Below are positions 41,726 through 50,978 of a stretch of 64,000 bases of DNA, one piece after another (position 1 is the stretch's first letter; each line of letters opens with the position of its first letter). The notes beneath the pieces were generated by a model that worked only from the letters and a program-made list of their open reading frames with translations, made no database searches and had not been told where the DNA came from. This DNA is from Alteromonas sp. KUL106. GTDB lineage: Bacteria; Pseudomonadota; Gammaproteobacteria; Enterobacterales; Alteromonadaceae. The stretch spans positions 62,001 to 126,000 of the forward strand of contig NZ_BLIG01000006.1 of assembly GCF_009811415.1 (NCBI RefSeq). The letters run 5' to 3'. Position numbers and translations under genes: made by a program.

Positions 41726-42857
41726 TCCACCGCTTAGCCTTTATATCCACATTCCTTGGTGTGTTCAAAAGTGTCCGTACTGTGATTTTAACTCTCACGG
41801 GCTCAAATCTGATTTACCCGAGAAAGAATATGTGGCGCACCTGCTGGACGATTTAGCCATTGATGCCAAACGTATTGGCGACCGCCCTGTTGAGACAATC
41901 TTTATAGGCGGTGGCACGCCAAGTTTGTTTTCAAGCGAGGCCATGGCAGACATCTTAAACGGCGTTAAACAGCGGGTTAACGTTAGTGACACTGCTGAAA
42001 TAACCATGGAAGCCAACCCAGGTACCGTTGAGGCAGGTAAGTTTGCAGGCTTTTATCAGGCAGGCGTAAACCGAATATCGGTGGGCATTCAAAGCTTTCA
42101 GCCTAAGCATTTAAAAGTACTGGGTCGTATTCATAATGGGAGCCAAGCTGAAAATGCGGTTAAGCAGGCACACAGTGCTGGGCTACCCACGTTTAATTTA
42201 GATCTCATGCATGGCCTACCTGAACAAAGCGTAGAGAATGCCATAGCAGATTTGAAGCAAGGTATTGAGCTCGATCCCTATCACCTGTCGTGGTACCAGC
42301 TTACTATCGAGCCAAACACGCCTTTTTACTCAAAACCACCAGAGCTGCCAGACGACGATATTCTGTGGGAAATACAGGAACAAGGCCATAGCTTATTAGA
42401 GCGTGCAGGCTATCATCAGTACGAGATTTCAGGCTATGCAAAAGCAGGCCACCAGTGCCGTCATAATCTCAATTATTGGCGCTTTGGCGACTACTTGGGC
42501 ATTGGCTGTGGAGCTCATGGAAAGATTACTGATGCCCCTAACGGTACTATTCATCGCACCGTAAAAGTGAAGCATCCAAGGGGCTATATGGAAATAAGCC
42601 GCCCGTATTTAGATACTCAAACGTTAGTCAGTAACGATGACCTGCCGTTTGAATTCTTTATGAACCGATTCCGTTTAGTCGAGCCTTGCCCGATAAGTGA
42701 TTTTAGTGACTTCACAGGAACTGAGTTAACGGATGATGTTAAGCGTTCGCTATCTGATGCTCACGACAAGGGGCTACTGTCTATTTCAGACACCCACTGG
42801 CAAGTTACCGAGAAAGGACGTCGATACCTTAACTCACTACTGTCGTGTTTCGTTTAA
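41718..42857 (+). CDS. hemW: radical SAM haem chaperone/coproporphyrinogen oxidase-like HemW
   Basis: 379 residues starting at TTG within the end of rdgB. The radical SAM cluster motif [10 protein letters not shown] (CxxxCxxC) follows SLYIHIPWC, as in HemW. Further motifs are [31 protein letters not shown] and NLDLMHGLP. HemW is proposed to insert haem into respiratory proteins. The rdgB-hemW pair is conserved in gammaproteobacteria. Confidence 0.95.
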   Translation: MRNPPLSLYIHIPWCVQKCPYCDFNSHGLKSDLPEKEYVAHLLDDLAIDAKRIGDRPVETIFIGGGTPSLFSSEAMADILNGVKQRVNVSDTAEITMEANPGTVEAGKFAGFYQAGVNRISVGIQSFQPKHLKVLGRIHNGSQAENAVKQAHSAGLPTFNLDLMHGLPEQSVENAIADLKQGIELDPYHLSWYQLTIEPNTPFYSKPPELPDDDILWEIQEQGHSLLERAGYHQYEISGYAKAGHQCRHNLNYWRFGDYLGIGCGAHGKITDAPNGTIHRTVKVKHPRGYMEISRPYLDTQTLVSNDDLPFEFFMNRFRLVEPCPISDFSDFTGTELTDDVKRSLSDAHDKGLLSISDTHWQVTEKGRRYLNSLLSCFV

Positions 42858-42870
42858 AGAAGCTCATCTA

Positions 42871-43134
42871 ATACCAGTCCGCATAGATAATTACCCACTC
42901 AGCGAGAGTTAAATGTTCGTAATCGCGGCGTGTTACCGCAGGTATAATGGTTCTACATCAAGGTGACGCAACAAAGAGTACGGACATTTTAAACTCGCCC
43001 TTCGGGAAGGTCTGGCAAGCTTCCTAGCTTCATTCTGGGAATTTGAAAGGGAACAGCCATTCCTGCATTCCCACGCTTCGCTAGGAAACTTGCCAGCACC
43101 TTCTGAGTGGGCAATTATCTATGCGGATTGGTAT
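42871..43134. mobile_element. 264-bp MITE-like element with 30-bp terminal inverted repeats
   Basis: The left end (42871-42900, starting ATACCAGTCCGCATAGATAA) and the complement of the right end (43105-43134) match at 28 of 30 positions. A second inverted pair lies inside, CTGGCAAGCTTCCTAGC against GCTAGGAAACTTGCCAG. There is no open frame. This is what a miniature inverted-repeat transposable element or large dispersed repeat looks like. It sits just after hemW, and no clear target duplication is visible. Confidence 0.75.
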
Positions 43135-43152
43135 AATTCCAACCCAAATCAA

Positions 43153-43176
43153 AAAAGCCTGCTCTCGCAGGCTTTT
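43153..43176. terminator. bidirectional terminator
   Basis: Stem AAAAGCCTGC / GCAGGCTTTT with a TCTC loop and an A-run/T-run on the two sides. It lies 50 nt beyond the DUF2884 gene stop on the minus strand and can also stop hemW transcripts. Confidence 0.85.
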
Positions 43177-43225
43177 AATTACGTCCGTCAAACAACCGGT
43201 CAAGTAACGCTAACTTGATCGATAT

Positions 43226-44026
43226 TTAGTTATCACTTTTTTCATGCAGAGTTATGATATTGTAAGGTTTAAAAGCAGGAACACTTGCACGAAGATTTTC
43301 TTCTGCTATGTCTAAACGTTTAAGCTTTTCACAAAACCACTCTGCCTTTTTACGCAAGGTTGTGGCCTTATCGCCCACATCTAGCCCTTCGCCCACATTA
43401 TTGAGTTGACGTGTAATTTCGGCCACCTTTTCCTGATTGACCTCGCCACTTCCGGTATTAATACCGCTGATGGCTGAAAGTATGCCGCCCACTGACGTTG
43501 AAATCGCCTCTTCAAGTTGGGCTTCTATTTCACTGTCAACAAACTCATCAACACTCTCAAGGGATCCGGGGCCGATGAAATAGTGATTACTGGCGTGCCT
43601 GAATTTATCTTTTACGCGGTTCTGAACGCGCTTCATAGCAGCGTTTAAACGTTCATAGCTATCGTGGTCACTGCCAACCAGCCCCAAATACACATGTTCA
43701 ATCGTGTCAATGGCAAGATCAACGCCTTCAGTCGCCAAAATAATCATTTTCGGTACTACGTAATGCAGTCCCGATGCGTATTCTTCGAGCCATTGACGCT
43801 CTTGTTCATTCAATGTTTGCCAACGCCCGCCTATAAACAACTGATTCCGATCGTTAATTTGGACCACAGTACGGGTCTTATCCATAACGCGAAGTTGCTC
43901 GTCATTGACAGCAATACCATACGCAAAATCGATATTGCAGGTATATTCGGCTTGCGCCGATGAGCTGTGTCCAGCGAATAAACAAATTGTGAATAGAATA
44001 GCCTTTAGGCGCGATATCATTTTCAT
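43226..44026 (-). CDS. exported DUF2884 (YggN-like) protein
   Basis: 266 residues with a signal peptide (cleavage likely after SSAQA, about residue 26). The mature part starts EYTCNIDFAYGIAVNDEQLRV and continues with FIGGRWQTLNEQERQWLEEYASGLHYVVP, the pattern of the DUF2884/YggN family of periplasmic proteins of unknown function. The C-terminal third is helical and charged, with one Cys that could pair with the N-terminal Cys. Single gene with its own terminator. Confidence 0.75.
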   Translation of the reverse strand: MKMISRLKAILFTICLFAGHSSSAQAEYTCNIDFAYGIAVNDEQLRVMDKTRTVVQINDRNQLFIGGRWQTLNEQERQWLEEYASGLHYVVPKMIILATEGVDLAIDTIEHVYLGLVGSDHDSYERLNAAMKRVQNRVKDKFRHASNHYFIGPGSLESVDEFVDSEIEAQLEEAISTSVGGILSAISGINTGSGEVNQEKVAEITRQLNNVGEGLDVGDKATTLRKKAEWFCEKLKRLDIAEENLRASVPAFKPYNIITLHEKSDN

Positions 44027-44287
44027 AACAACATTGTGGCTAGCTTCCTCAGAAATAAAAAGCCATCATGAGTCTAACGTGCTAAAAATCAGGTTGAACA
44101 TGTCGAGAACATCAACCTTGAAGGACCATATAGGCTTCACAACTAACACAGCCGTCATTTGACACTCAAAAAGTGTGTAGCCTAAAACCAAAAAGCACGC
44201 ATTATAAAGCGTGCTTCATTGATAGAAAGTCTTGACCCTAGATACTAGACGAAAGACTAAGTTGAGATAGTTAACAATGTGCTGAAT

Positions 44288-44851
44288 TTATTCGTTGGTG
44301 AAGGTTCGAACCAAACGTACATAAATAAATCGGTTTTTTTCTTTTATAGAATGACTCGCGTTAAAAAATGCCACAACCCACGCGCGGTCAGGATCATCTG
44401 CCGATGGCGTCGATGTCCAAAAATCATCTGGAGGCGTGGAGGGGAACAAGGAGCTATTAATTGCTGGGCGGACACAGTCTCGCTCTGTGAGTGTTGCTAA
44501 TTCCTTTACATTAGGCAATCGCCACCCAAGTAAATCCTCATTACTGGCTTCATGGGCTAACTTGAGCGCTTGCTGCCACGTATACTTCACCGCTTCTCCA
44601 CTGCACGTCGAGCCATTCCAGGTCTGCCCTTCTGCACAGCGTCTCCACACCAAATCGGTAGTGGTATCCAGTAAACTACTTGTAGTGACTGCCTCAAAGT
44701 TGTCGTTAGGCGTTGTTTCCAGACCGTCAGATAAGCACTCTTGCGCAAAGGTTGCCATTGATGTTGAAGTTAGCAGTGTTGCAATCAATAGCGTTTGCAT
44801 CGACGACAATACTTTATTTATACGCGTTTTATCTTTCATTTGTGTATTCAT
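44288..44851 (-). CDS. exported DUF1566 (Lcl C-terminal-like) domain protein
   Basis: About 187 residues with a signal peptide (cleavage after ATFA). The single DUF1566 domain shows DTTTDLVWRRCAEGQTW, TWQQALKLAHEA, GWRLPNVKELATL and a terminal FIYVRLVR. The upstream gene's stop overlaps a GTG start at 44854; the ATG at 44851 has a GGGAG ribosome binding site and was preferred. It is the second gene of an operon with a larger DUF1566 lipoprotein. Function unknown; related domains occur in secreted and surface proteins. Confidence 0.8.
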   Translation of the reverse strand: MNTQMKDKTRINKVLSSMQTLLIATLLTSTSMATFAQECLSDGLETTPNDNFEAVTTSSLLDTTTDLVWRRCAEGQTWNGSTCSGEAVKYTWQQALKLAHEASNEDLLGWRLPNVKELATLTERDCVRPAINSSLFPSTPPDDFWTSTPSADDPDRAWVVAFFNASHSIKEKNRFIYVRLVRTFTNE

Positions 44852-44853
44852 CA

Positions 44854-46605
44854 CTATCTCCCTGCCCTGACTAGACGCACCCGGCCAGCTGTTGATTTAT
44901 TGAGAAAGTTGTCAACGCCTGAATCGAAGTCTAAGGCCCACGCATTTTGTGCATCGTCACTATTTACACCATCAGCACTAGGTACTGATGTCCAGTACCA
45001 CAAAGGTACCGTAGATACTTCACCTGTATTAGGGAAGTAGTCTTCATCTATCGCAACATCAGCAGCGATACCTAAATGCATTAATGAGAAAAGTTCATGG
45101 TGAGTAGGTAAGCGCCAATCATAAAAGCCACACAATCCTTGAGCATTTACTGCTTGAACATAGGCTGATGTATTACAGTTCGTCAGTAAGCATGTGCCAT
45201 TAGCGCCTGCTTCATCACCTTCGAACCCGCCATTTACCTCTTCGCTAAACCACGAGTAAGTAAAATCTTTGTCTTGAAACGTACCGTCATCAGTCTTCAC
45301 TTCCCATACTAATCCCGTCACATTGTCACGGACACATGACCAAGAATCAGCGTCAGCATCCTGCTCATCACCATTGGCGTTTAAGCGAGTAAAATCAAAG
45401 CCCGCTTTGCCGCGCCCGGCTTTTTCAATAAGGCCATTTTGCTCAATAACATCAGCGCCTCTTTGTCCATCCTGGCCAGGAAAATCATTTTGCTGTGCTT
45501 GTGTTAATGCATTGTTCGTCGCTTGCTGTAAAAAACCGGTATCATTAATCAATGGCGTTGGAAGGGGTCGAACTTGGACGTTTATTGTATCTTCTACACT
45601 GTTTCCATTGGCGTCAGTTACCGTCAACGTATAGGCAACCACTGTAGAACTTGTCACAGCAGGTGCTATGGCAAACGTAGAAAGCGCATCGCTGTCGTCA
45701 ATAGGACGATTTGCTGTACCGTCGTTGCCAGCAGTCACGTTGCTACTTCTTTCCCACAAATAAGTAAGAGGCATAGCGCTTGGTATAGTCGTGCTTGCTT
45801 CCCCTTCAAGTATGACTATTTCACCGCTAAACACCCCTTGAGAAACGCCAGCGCTCACCACGGGTAGCGTATCCGTTTCAGACTGCACATTGATAGTTAC
45901 CGTTTGGGAATCGACTGCGCCTTCAGAATCTGTCACCTCAAGCTGGAAAGAGAGCAACTGCTCTTCGTTTGCTATTGGCGTCACGATAGTGAGGGTTGGA
46001 AGATTTGTTTCAACACCTGTAATAACATTAACGCCTGCCGTTTGAGACCATCTATATTCTGCTACCGCCTCATCTGTGCCATCTGGATCTCGGCTCTCAG
46101 TGCCATCTAAGATAACCTCAACGCCGCCTGGAAACGTTCCCGCAGGCAGGCCGTTTTGATGGGGAGTAGTAATATTCGCTTGCGGCGGAATATTTACAGG
46201 CGCCACCGTTATTACGGTAAAGTCACTTGCCGTATTACCGCTTTGGTCATTCACAGAAACAGTCACCGTGTATTGCGTTGCGCTATTTACTCGAGGTGCA
46301 ACAAAGCTCGCCGAGGAAGAACTGGTATCGTCGTGCGTAATCGAAAGAGAAGGAGAAGCGGTCCAATTATAAGTGTATGTTCCGTCACCGCCGCTAACTT
46401 GCGCGCTTAATGCATACGTAGCGCCCTCGGTCACTGTAGCGTCTGGACCAGCGTTAACAACAAGGTTGCCGCTGCCGCCATTAGCATTATCGCCGTCACC
46501 GCCACCGCCGCAAGCAGCCAGAATAAATATTCCCGCGAGACAAATTAGCCCTCGACCGAAAGCGCGAAAACACTTATCTGAAACTGAAAACACGTTAAAT
46601 TGCAT
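44854..46605 (-). CDS. lipoprotein with PKD/Ig-like repeats and C-terminal DUF1566 domain
   Basis: 583 residues from the ATG at 46605, chosen for its GGGAG ribosome binding site; the frame extends to 46641. It has a lipoprotein signal with lipobox LAAC followed by a Gly-rich run. Next come about three Ig/PKD-like beta domains (NAGPDATVTEGATYALSA..., ILDGTESRDPDGTDEAVAEYRWSQTAG, SAGVSQGVFSGEIVILEGEAS), then a DUF1566 domain (DNVTGLVWEVKTDDG, YDWRLPTHHELFSLM, GRVRLVR). Probably surface-exposed or periplasmic, with a binding or adhesion role that is only inference. It is followed without a gap by the second DUF1566 gene. Confidence 0.8.
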   Translation of the reverse strand: MQFNVFSVSDKCFRAFGRGLICLAGIFILAACGGGGDGDNANGGSGNLVVNAGPDATVTEGATYALSAQVSGGDGTYTYNWTASPSLSITHDDTSSSSASFVAPRVNSATQYTVTVSVNDQSGNTASDFTVITVAPVNIPPQANITTPHQNGLPAGTFPGGVEVILDGTESRDPDGTDEAVAEYRWSQTAGVNVITGVETNLPTLTIVTPIANEEQLLSFQLEVTDSEGAVDSQTVTINVQSETDTLPVVSAGVSQGVFSGEIVILEGEASTTIPSAMPLTYLWERSSNVTAGNDGTANRPIDDSDALSTFAIAPAVTSSTVVAYTLTVTDANGNSVEDTINVQVRPLPTPLINDTGFLQQATNNALTQAQQNDFPGQDGQRGADVIEQNGLIEKAGRGKAGFDFTRLNANGDEQDADADSWSCVRDNVTGLVWEVKTDDGTFQDKDFTYSWFSEEVNGGFEGDEAGANGTCLLTNCNTSAYVQAVNAQGLCGFYDWRLPTHHELFSLMHLGIAADVAIDEDYFPNTGEVSTVPLWYWTSVPSADGVNSDDAQNAWALDFDSGVDNFLNKSTAGRVRLVRAGR

Positions 46606-46716
46606 ACATACTCCCATAGCACCGTAGGATGAGAAAAACACAGTGTCTGGTAAAAACTTGATGTAGGTTGTATCGCTGATTAGCCGTTTGTCGCTAAAGC
46701 GAACAGTTTGCCGCGG

Positions 46717-47208
46717 TTATGAGAAGCTTTTTTTCGCCTCTTGCGCCTCTGACATTGTCACTTGTAATGCCTCGAGCTGCTTCTTACCGACCGCTACATC
46801 CGTCATGTCGTAAATCATCATGCTGATATAATCTACTTTGCCCGTCGCGGAGGTCAGAGGAGAAAGCGTGAGATTTTGATACATGAACGACTCGCTACCT
46901 GTAATCGGCCGATAATTTGGAAACTTGAATAAATAGGGGCGTTGCTCCCATGTCATGAAAGCGCGCGTTTTTAAGTCGAAGACCGGCTTAGCTTTTTTAA
47001 CAAACCAATCTTGCTTAATAGAGGGGAATAACGAAAATAAGGATTTATCTCTTACTTCGCTGGGTAGAAGGCCGCTGTGACTTTCCATAAAGCCATTCCA
47101 CACCTTAACAGTAAAGTCCCTATCCAGAACGACGATACCTACATCAACAGTCTGAAGCATATCCATCATCCAATGAAACTCTAGCAACTCATCTAAATGT
47201 TGGCTCAT
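46717..47208 (-). CDS. PAS domain protein
   Basis: 163 residues. One PAS domain spans about residues 15-140 (MLQTVDVGIVVLDRDFTVKVWNGFMESHSGL...), ending with a helix (QLEALQVTMSEAQEAKKSF). No kinase, GGDEF or other output domain is attached. Its start overlaps the stop of the response-regulator gene by one base, so the two are coupled and probably work together. Confidence 0.8.
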   Translation of the reverse strand: MSQHLDELLEFHWMMDMLQTVDVGIVVLDRDFTVKVWNGFMESHSGLLPSEVRDKSLFSLFPSIKQDWFVKKAKPVFDLKTRAFMTWEQRPYLFKFPNYRPITGSESFMYQNLTLSPLTSATGKVDYISMMIYDMTDVAVGKKQLEALQVTMSEAQEAKKSFS

Positions 47209-48203
47209 CAGAAATCCTCCAACAAGTGGGCAAGTTTAGAATTCATCATTTTCATCGATTCTTCAGTAAACAGCAGTATTAAATCACACTGCACATTGTA
47301 TCCTTCCAAGCCATAACTTAATTCTATTGCAAGCGTACGCTTCCACTTAATTTGGTTCATGGCAATAATTTCGGTAATAGCCCGGTGTTGTCCCAACACG
47401 ATGGGGTGGCCTTGGCTAAAATTAATATCCATTTGGTTTGCCAAGCCCGTTAAACAAGTTCCAATAAGTATGCTTGCGGCATCCATCAACAGCTCTAGCT
47501 GAAGCTGATCATCAACTTCGCCCTCAACGTTGAGTATCTTTGCTACATCATCAAAACTCGAATCGCTCAGAATGCACAAGGCTTCACCACTAACCCCTGG
47601 CCCCAAAAAGCCTTGGCAAACAGCGGTCACCTGCTCATGGCTTTCAATATCTGAGAGCATCATATGGAGCTCTGAAACCTCAATGAGATTTACATTGGGA
47701 ATGGGGAGTTCAACAAATACATTCATGGTGCGAGCGAGATGATCACCAGCCTGCCCCATGGCTATATTGGTAATTTCTTGATAGCAATCTCTTATATCAG
47801 GATCTAAGGGAGATACTTCTAACTGCGGTTCTTGCTCATTGTGAAGAATATTATATTTGTTTAAAACTTCTGCTAATGTTTTGGGGTCGACTGGCTTTCT
47901 AATAAAGTCCAACGCGCCAAGGGATGTAACACGCTCGTGAGCTTCTGGCTGAATATCGCCTGATACCACGATTACTTTTGTTTTTAACCCTTGCTTCCTT
48001 ATGCCTTCGAGCGTGCCATAACCGTCAAGAACAGGCATATTGAGGTCGAGCAACAAAAGATCGCCCTTCCCATCAGCGAGCGCCTTTAGGGCTTCATCCC
48101 CATTCTTCGCAAAATGCACGGCAACATCCCAATCTTGAGGAAGGCATTTTGCCACTTGCTTTCGCGCAACTAACGAGTCATCACAAACCAGTACAGAAAA
48201 CAT
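47208..48203 (-). CDS. response regulator with CheC/CheX-like phosphatase domain
   Basis: 331 residues. The N-terminal receiver (about 1-120) has the acidic pair (CDDS), the phospho-acceptor in LLLLDLNMPVLDG (about residue 53), VVSGD and the RKPVD lysine. The C-terminal domain (about 135-330) resembles CheC/CheX: EITNIAMGQAGDHLA keeps the ExxN phosphatase motif, while the second site (MDAASILIGTCL) has lost the Asn. It may dephosphorylate a partner response regulator, with its own receiver as input. It is followed directly by the PAS gene. Confidence 0.82.
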   Translation of the reverse strand: MFSVLVCDDSLVARKQVAKCLPQDWDVAVHFAKNGDEALKALADGKGDLLLLDLNMPVLDGYGTLEGIRKQGLKTKVIVVSGDIQPEAHERVTSLGALDFIRKPVDPKTLAEVLNKYNILHNEQEPQLEVSPLDPDIRDCYQEITNIAMGQAGDHLARTMNVFVELPIPNVNLIEVSELHMMLSDIESHEQVTAVCQGFLGPGVSGEALCILSDSSFDDVAKILNVEGEVDDQLQLELLMDAASILIGTCLTGLANQMDINFSQGHPIVLGQHRAITEIIAMNQIKWKRTLAIELSYGLEGYNVQCDLILLFTEESMKMMNSKLAHLLEDF

Positions 48204-48504
48204 TAAGTTCTTTTACCACCTAGCTTTTGAAGCCAGCAGACGCCGGCATTTTGTCGCAATTCACACTATATCGGCAATATAGCCTTGAACTAAAGTATCG
48301 AATTGACGCTTAGTTCGTCCGACATGATCGTCGCTATGTTTATACGATTAGCCCAATGCATATAGTGATACGAAACACCTCACTAAGAAATAGCACTTTT
48401 GGAGAATATTGCCAGCCAGTTTTACAACATCTAGAGCATGTTTACCTGCAAGATGCGCCTTGCTCGATTCATTGAAAGCTTCAGACACTTGCACCTGTTT
48501 TCTT
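48204..48504. other. 301-nt intergenic region
   Basis: It lies upstream of the response-regulator gene and downstream of lrgB (both minus strand). It has no open frame of interest. A small inverted repeat, CTATAT-CGGCA-ATATAG (48266-48282), lies about 63 nt upstream of the response-regulator start and could be a regulatory site. No convincing promoter boxes. Confidence 0.45.
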
Positions 48505-49215
48505 TTAAATGAATAAGCCAAACACGACAGGTAGCGCTAACGCGGTAAAAATGCCGTTCACACATAGGCCCAAAGTTGCCATCGCAGCGACATCTTCACC
48601 CATTTGGATAGCCTTTGCAGTGCCAACAGCATGCGCTACGGTTCCTAGCGCAATTCCTTGTGCTTGGCGGCTTTCAACATTGAACAAGGAAAACGTTACT
48701 GAAGCCATTACGGCGCCCACGATCCCTGTCACTATAACAAAGACCGCAGCTAACGCAGGAATGCCACCTATCTGCGCGCTAGACTCCATCGCTAAGGGCG
48801 TGGTAATCGATTTGGCAAGCATAGTAAATTGTATAGCGCTGGGCGTATCAAATACAAAAAGCGTTAACCACGCCGAAACAGGTGCAAGCACTCCACCTAA
48901 AAGAATACTTGCAAACAAACGCCACCCGAAGTGCCTTAATTTTTGCCATTGACGATAAATAGGCAATGCGAGCGCAACCGTTATTGGCCCTAGTAACCAA
49001 TGTAGTAATGACGCAGCGCGTTGATATTCCGATACTTGCGTATTAGACAAGTAAAGCCCAAGAGAAATAAGTAGCGCGGTGACAATTATTGGGTGTGCCG
49101 CCGGATGACCCTTGCACTTTTTATTTGCCCACAGTGCTATCAGGTAGCTGATTAGAGAAATACTCAGCCAAAACACACCTGATAGGCTCATTGCGCGGTT
49201 AAATGCTTCAATCAT
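48505..49215 (-). CDS. lrgB: LrgB family membrane protein
   Basis: 236 residues, all hydrophobic with about 7 TMs. Conserved LrgB segments are KSITTPLAMESSAQIGGIPALAAVFVIVTGIVGA and ALGTVAHAVGTAKAIQMGE. It overlaps lrgA by 8 nt. LrgAB/CidAB proteins affect murein hydrolase activity and, in some bacteria, pyruvate or glycolate movement; the role here is not known. Confidence 0.9.
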   Translation of the reverse strand: MIEAFNRAMSLSGVFWLSISLISYLIALWANKKCKGHPAAHPIIVTALLISLGLYLSNTQVSEYQRAASLLHWLLGPITVALALPIYRQWQKLRHFGWRLFASILLGGVLAPVSAWLTLFVFDTPSAIQFTMLAKSITTPLAMESSAQIGGIPALAAVFVIVTGIVGAVMASVTFSLFNVESRQAQGIALGTVAHAVGTAKAIQMGEDVAAMATLGLCVNGIFTALALPVVFGLFI

Positions 49216-49612
49216 CTAAATGGCCGTTGCTTTTAGTATTAGCGATAGCTTTGGTCTTTTTAGAATTAAAAAGTCGCTGAGAGAACCACGCTGTGATGCC
49301 CAAGCTAAATGAAGTAGTAATGACAATAGCAATTATGATCGCCAATGCGTTACTCTTTATATCTCCCCAATATGCGCTTACGCCTAATACAGCAGGAACA
49401 AAGAGTAAGGACATATGCTTCAAAGGAACGGTGACTGCCCGTGCCACACAAGATTCAAGCTGAGGTAAACAAAATAAGGCGCCTAGCAGAATAAAAAGCC
49501 CTAGCAGGGGGCCAGGAATAAAAAGGGATGTGGCGGAAACAATGAGAAGGCCGAGGTAATACGCCGCAAAAACGGACGCTGCTCCTATGAAGACATCTTT
49601 CACATTTTGCAC
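49208..49612 (-). CDS. lrgA: LrgA/CidA family holin-like protein
   Basis: 134 residues with four TMs. PGPLLGLFILLGALF and HMSLLFVPAVLGV are typical of LrgA/YohJ. It has a charged C-terminal tail and is the first gene of the lrgAB pair. A LytTR regulator gene lies just upstream on the same strand, the usual type of regulator for this system. Confidence 0.9.
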   Translation of the reverse strand: MQNVKDVFIGAASVFAAYYLGLLIVSATSLFIPGPLLGLFILLGALFCLPQLESCVARAVTVPLKHMSLLFVPAVLGVSAYWGDIKSNALAIIIAIVITTSFSLGITAWFSQRLFNSKKTKAIANTKSNGHLDD

Positions 49613-49717
49613 ACATTCTCCCTATCATGACTTTCCTGCAGCATTCAGCGTTTTAGTTTAGCCAGAAGCGTATTTAATCGCTAGCAGTACCATGGTCGTA
49701 TATCAACGGGCAGACAA

Positions 49718-50500
49718 TTAAGGCAACTCATATTCTCCTCTTTCTTCATGCCAAAGCTGATAATAATATTTGTCAGTAATTTTAAACGCTTCTCCACTTT
49801 GCATAACAACCTGCTGCTGGCTTAACTTTTGTTCAATATGGGCCACATGCTTAGCATTAACGGCTACAGACCGACTACATCGCTTGAAATACCGCCCTTC
49901 TAATCGTTTCAGCAAATCACAAAGCGTGGTACGAACAATATAGCGTTCCGACAAGGTGTGAACACACATGTAATCACCCGCAGCTTCAATCCATTTAATA
50001 TCATCTGGATTTAAGCACAACCACCCGTTATCAGTGCGGAGCCCAATTACACATGGCGGTGCATTTTTGTAAAGTTGCCGTCGTAAATTTGCCAACAGTG
50101 CGAGTTCAGATACACCATACTGTTTACATAAGCCCTGTATAAGCGTAGAGAATTGAAAATCTCGCTTGTCAAAATAGTACTTCGTTTTTACGCACTCAAT
50201 TGCGCGTAAAACCTGTGTCTCTTCTAATGGCGTTTTCACGAAGCCCGACGCATTATGAAAAAAGGCTAACAAAGCCTCTTCGTCGCGACTGCCTACGGCT
50301 AACCAATATCTTGATGCCAGATTTCTACTTGATGGTGAAACCGAGTAAAACCCGATGGAATGCGGATGCTTTTCAGCTAACGCAAGACAATGACCTGCTG
50401 AATCTGCGCGATAAACATGGCTAAACACGGCCTGTTTTTCCAATATTTCACAAAGCGCGCTTTGCAGAGAAAGAGATTGTAAAAATACCAGTGCGATCAT
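49718..50500 (-). CDS. LytTR-family transcriptional regulator with degenerate receiver
   Basis: 260 residues from the ATG at 50500, which has an AAAGGG ribosome binding site; the open frame reaches 50569. The C-terminal LytTR DNA-binding domain (last 100 residues) shows DDIKWIEAAGDYMCVHTLSERYIVR, RYFKRCSRSVAVNAKHV. The N-terminal 110 residues look receiver-like, but the phospho-acceptor segment reads FYSVSPSS without Asp. It is probably the regulator of lrgAB, which lies 106 nt downstream on the same strand. Confidence 0.83.
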   Translation of the reverse strand: MIALVFLQSLSLQSALCEILEKQAVFSHVYRADSAGHCLALAEKHPHSIGFYSVSPSSRNLASRYWLAVGSRDEEALLAFFHNASGFVKTPLEETQVLRAIECVKTKYYFDKRDFQFSTLIQGLCKQYGVSELALLANLRRQLYKNAPPCVIGLRTDNGWLCLNPDDIKWIEAAGDYMCVHTLSERYIVRTTLCDLLKRLEGRYFKRCSRSVAVNAKHVAHIEQKLSQQQVVMQSGEAFKITDKYYYQLWHEERGEYELP

Positions 50501-50651
50501 GTGCGGTCCCTTTCGGTGCGAACAGTACTCGTGGTGATTGCTTATATTCTCAACGATCACAAACGTCATAAAATGAAAAGTGAACGCAACTAAACCTCTA
50601 AAAAAGGGCTACGCTTTACGCAGCCCAATGGTCAGGGTTAACTATCATCAA

Positions 50652-50978
50652 TTAACGTTTTGCTGTTAAAACACCTGGGCTTGCATTGACTCTGCGAGCA
50701 ATGTGCTGCGCGTTGACAGCAGCACCATGCGTAACTGCAAAAGAAAGCATATCTTGCCCATTACACACCAGCCCCGCGTGCAGGGTTTTAATATCAAGAC
50801 CGGTGGCTTTCACAGCGCGGCGCAGCTTCAAACGTTTATCACTTTTCACTGCTTCGCAAACCGAAATTAGGTCTTTCTCTAGCTCTTTAGGGATAGAAGC
50901 AGCGCTGGCTGTAGTAGCAGCTAATGACAAAGTCATTCCAAGTAAAGCAAGTTGGGTAACACGGCGTGACATAAACAT
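50652..50978 (-). CDS. exported DUF3718 protein
   Basis: 108 residues with a signal peptide (cleavage after ASA, about residue 26). The body has two Cys (LISVCEAVKSDKRLKLRRAVKATG and LVCNGQDMLSFA), the DUF3718 pattern of Alteromonadales. GAGGAA precedes the ATG. Small periplasmic protein of unknown function. Confidence 0.75.
   Translation of the reverse strand: MFMSRRVTQLALLGMTLSLAATTASAASIPKELEKDLISVCEAVKSDKRLKLRRAVKATGLDIKTLHAGLVCNGQDMLSFAVTHGAAVNAQHIARRVNASPGVLTAKR

Noticed and set aside
45323..46627. Several plus-strand frames over the DUF1566 lipoprotein gene
   Set aside because: All lie antisense to a gene with clear signal, domain and operon evidence.
48509..48952. 147-codon plus-strand frame over lrgB
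   Set aside because: Antisense to a clear membrane-protein gene; no ribosome binding site or family.
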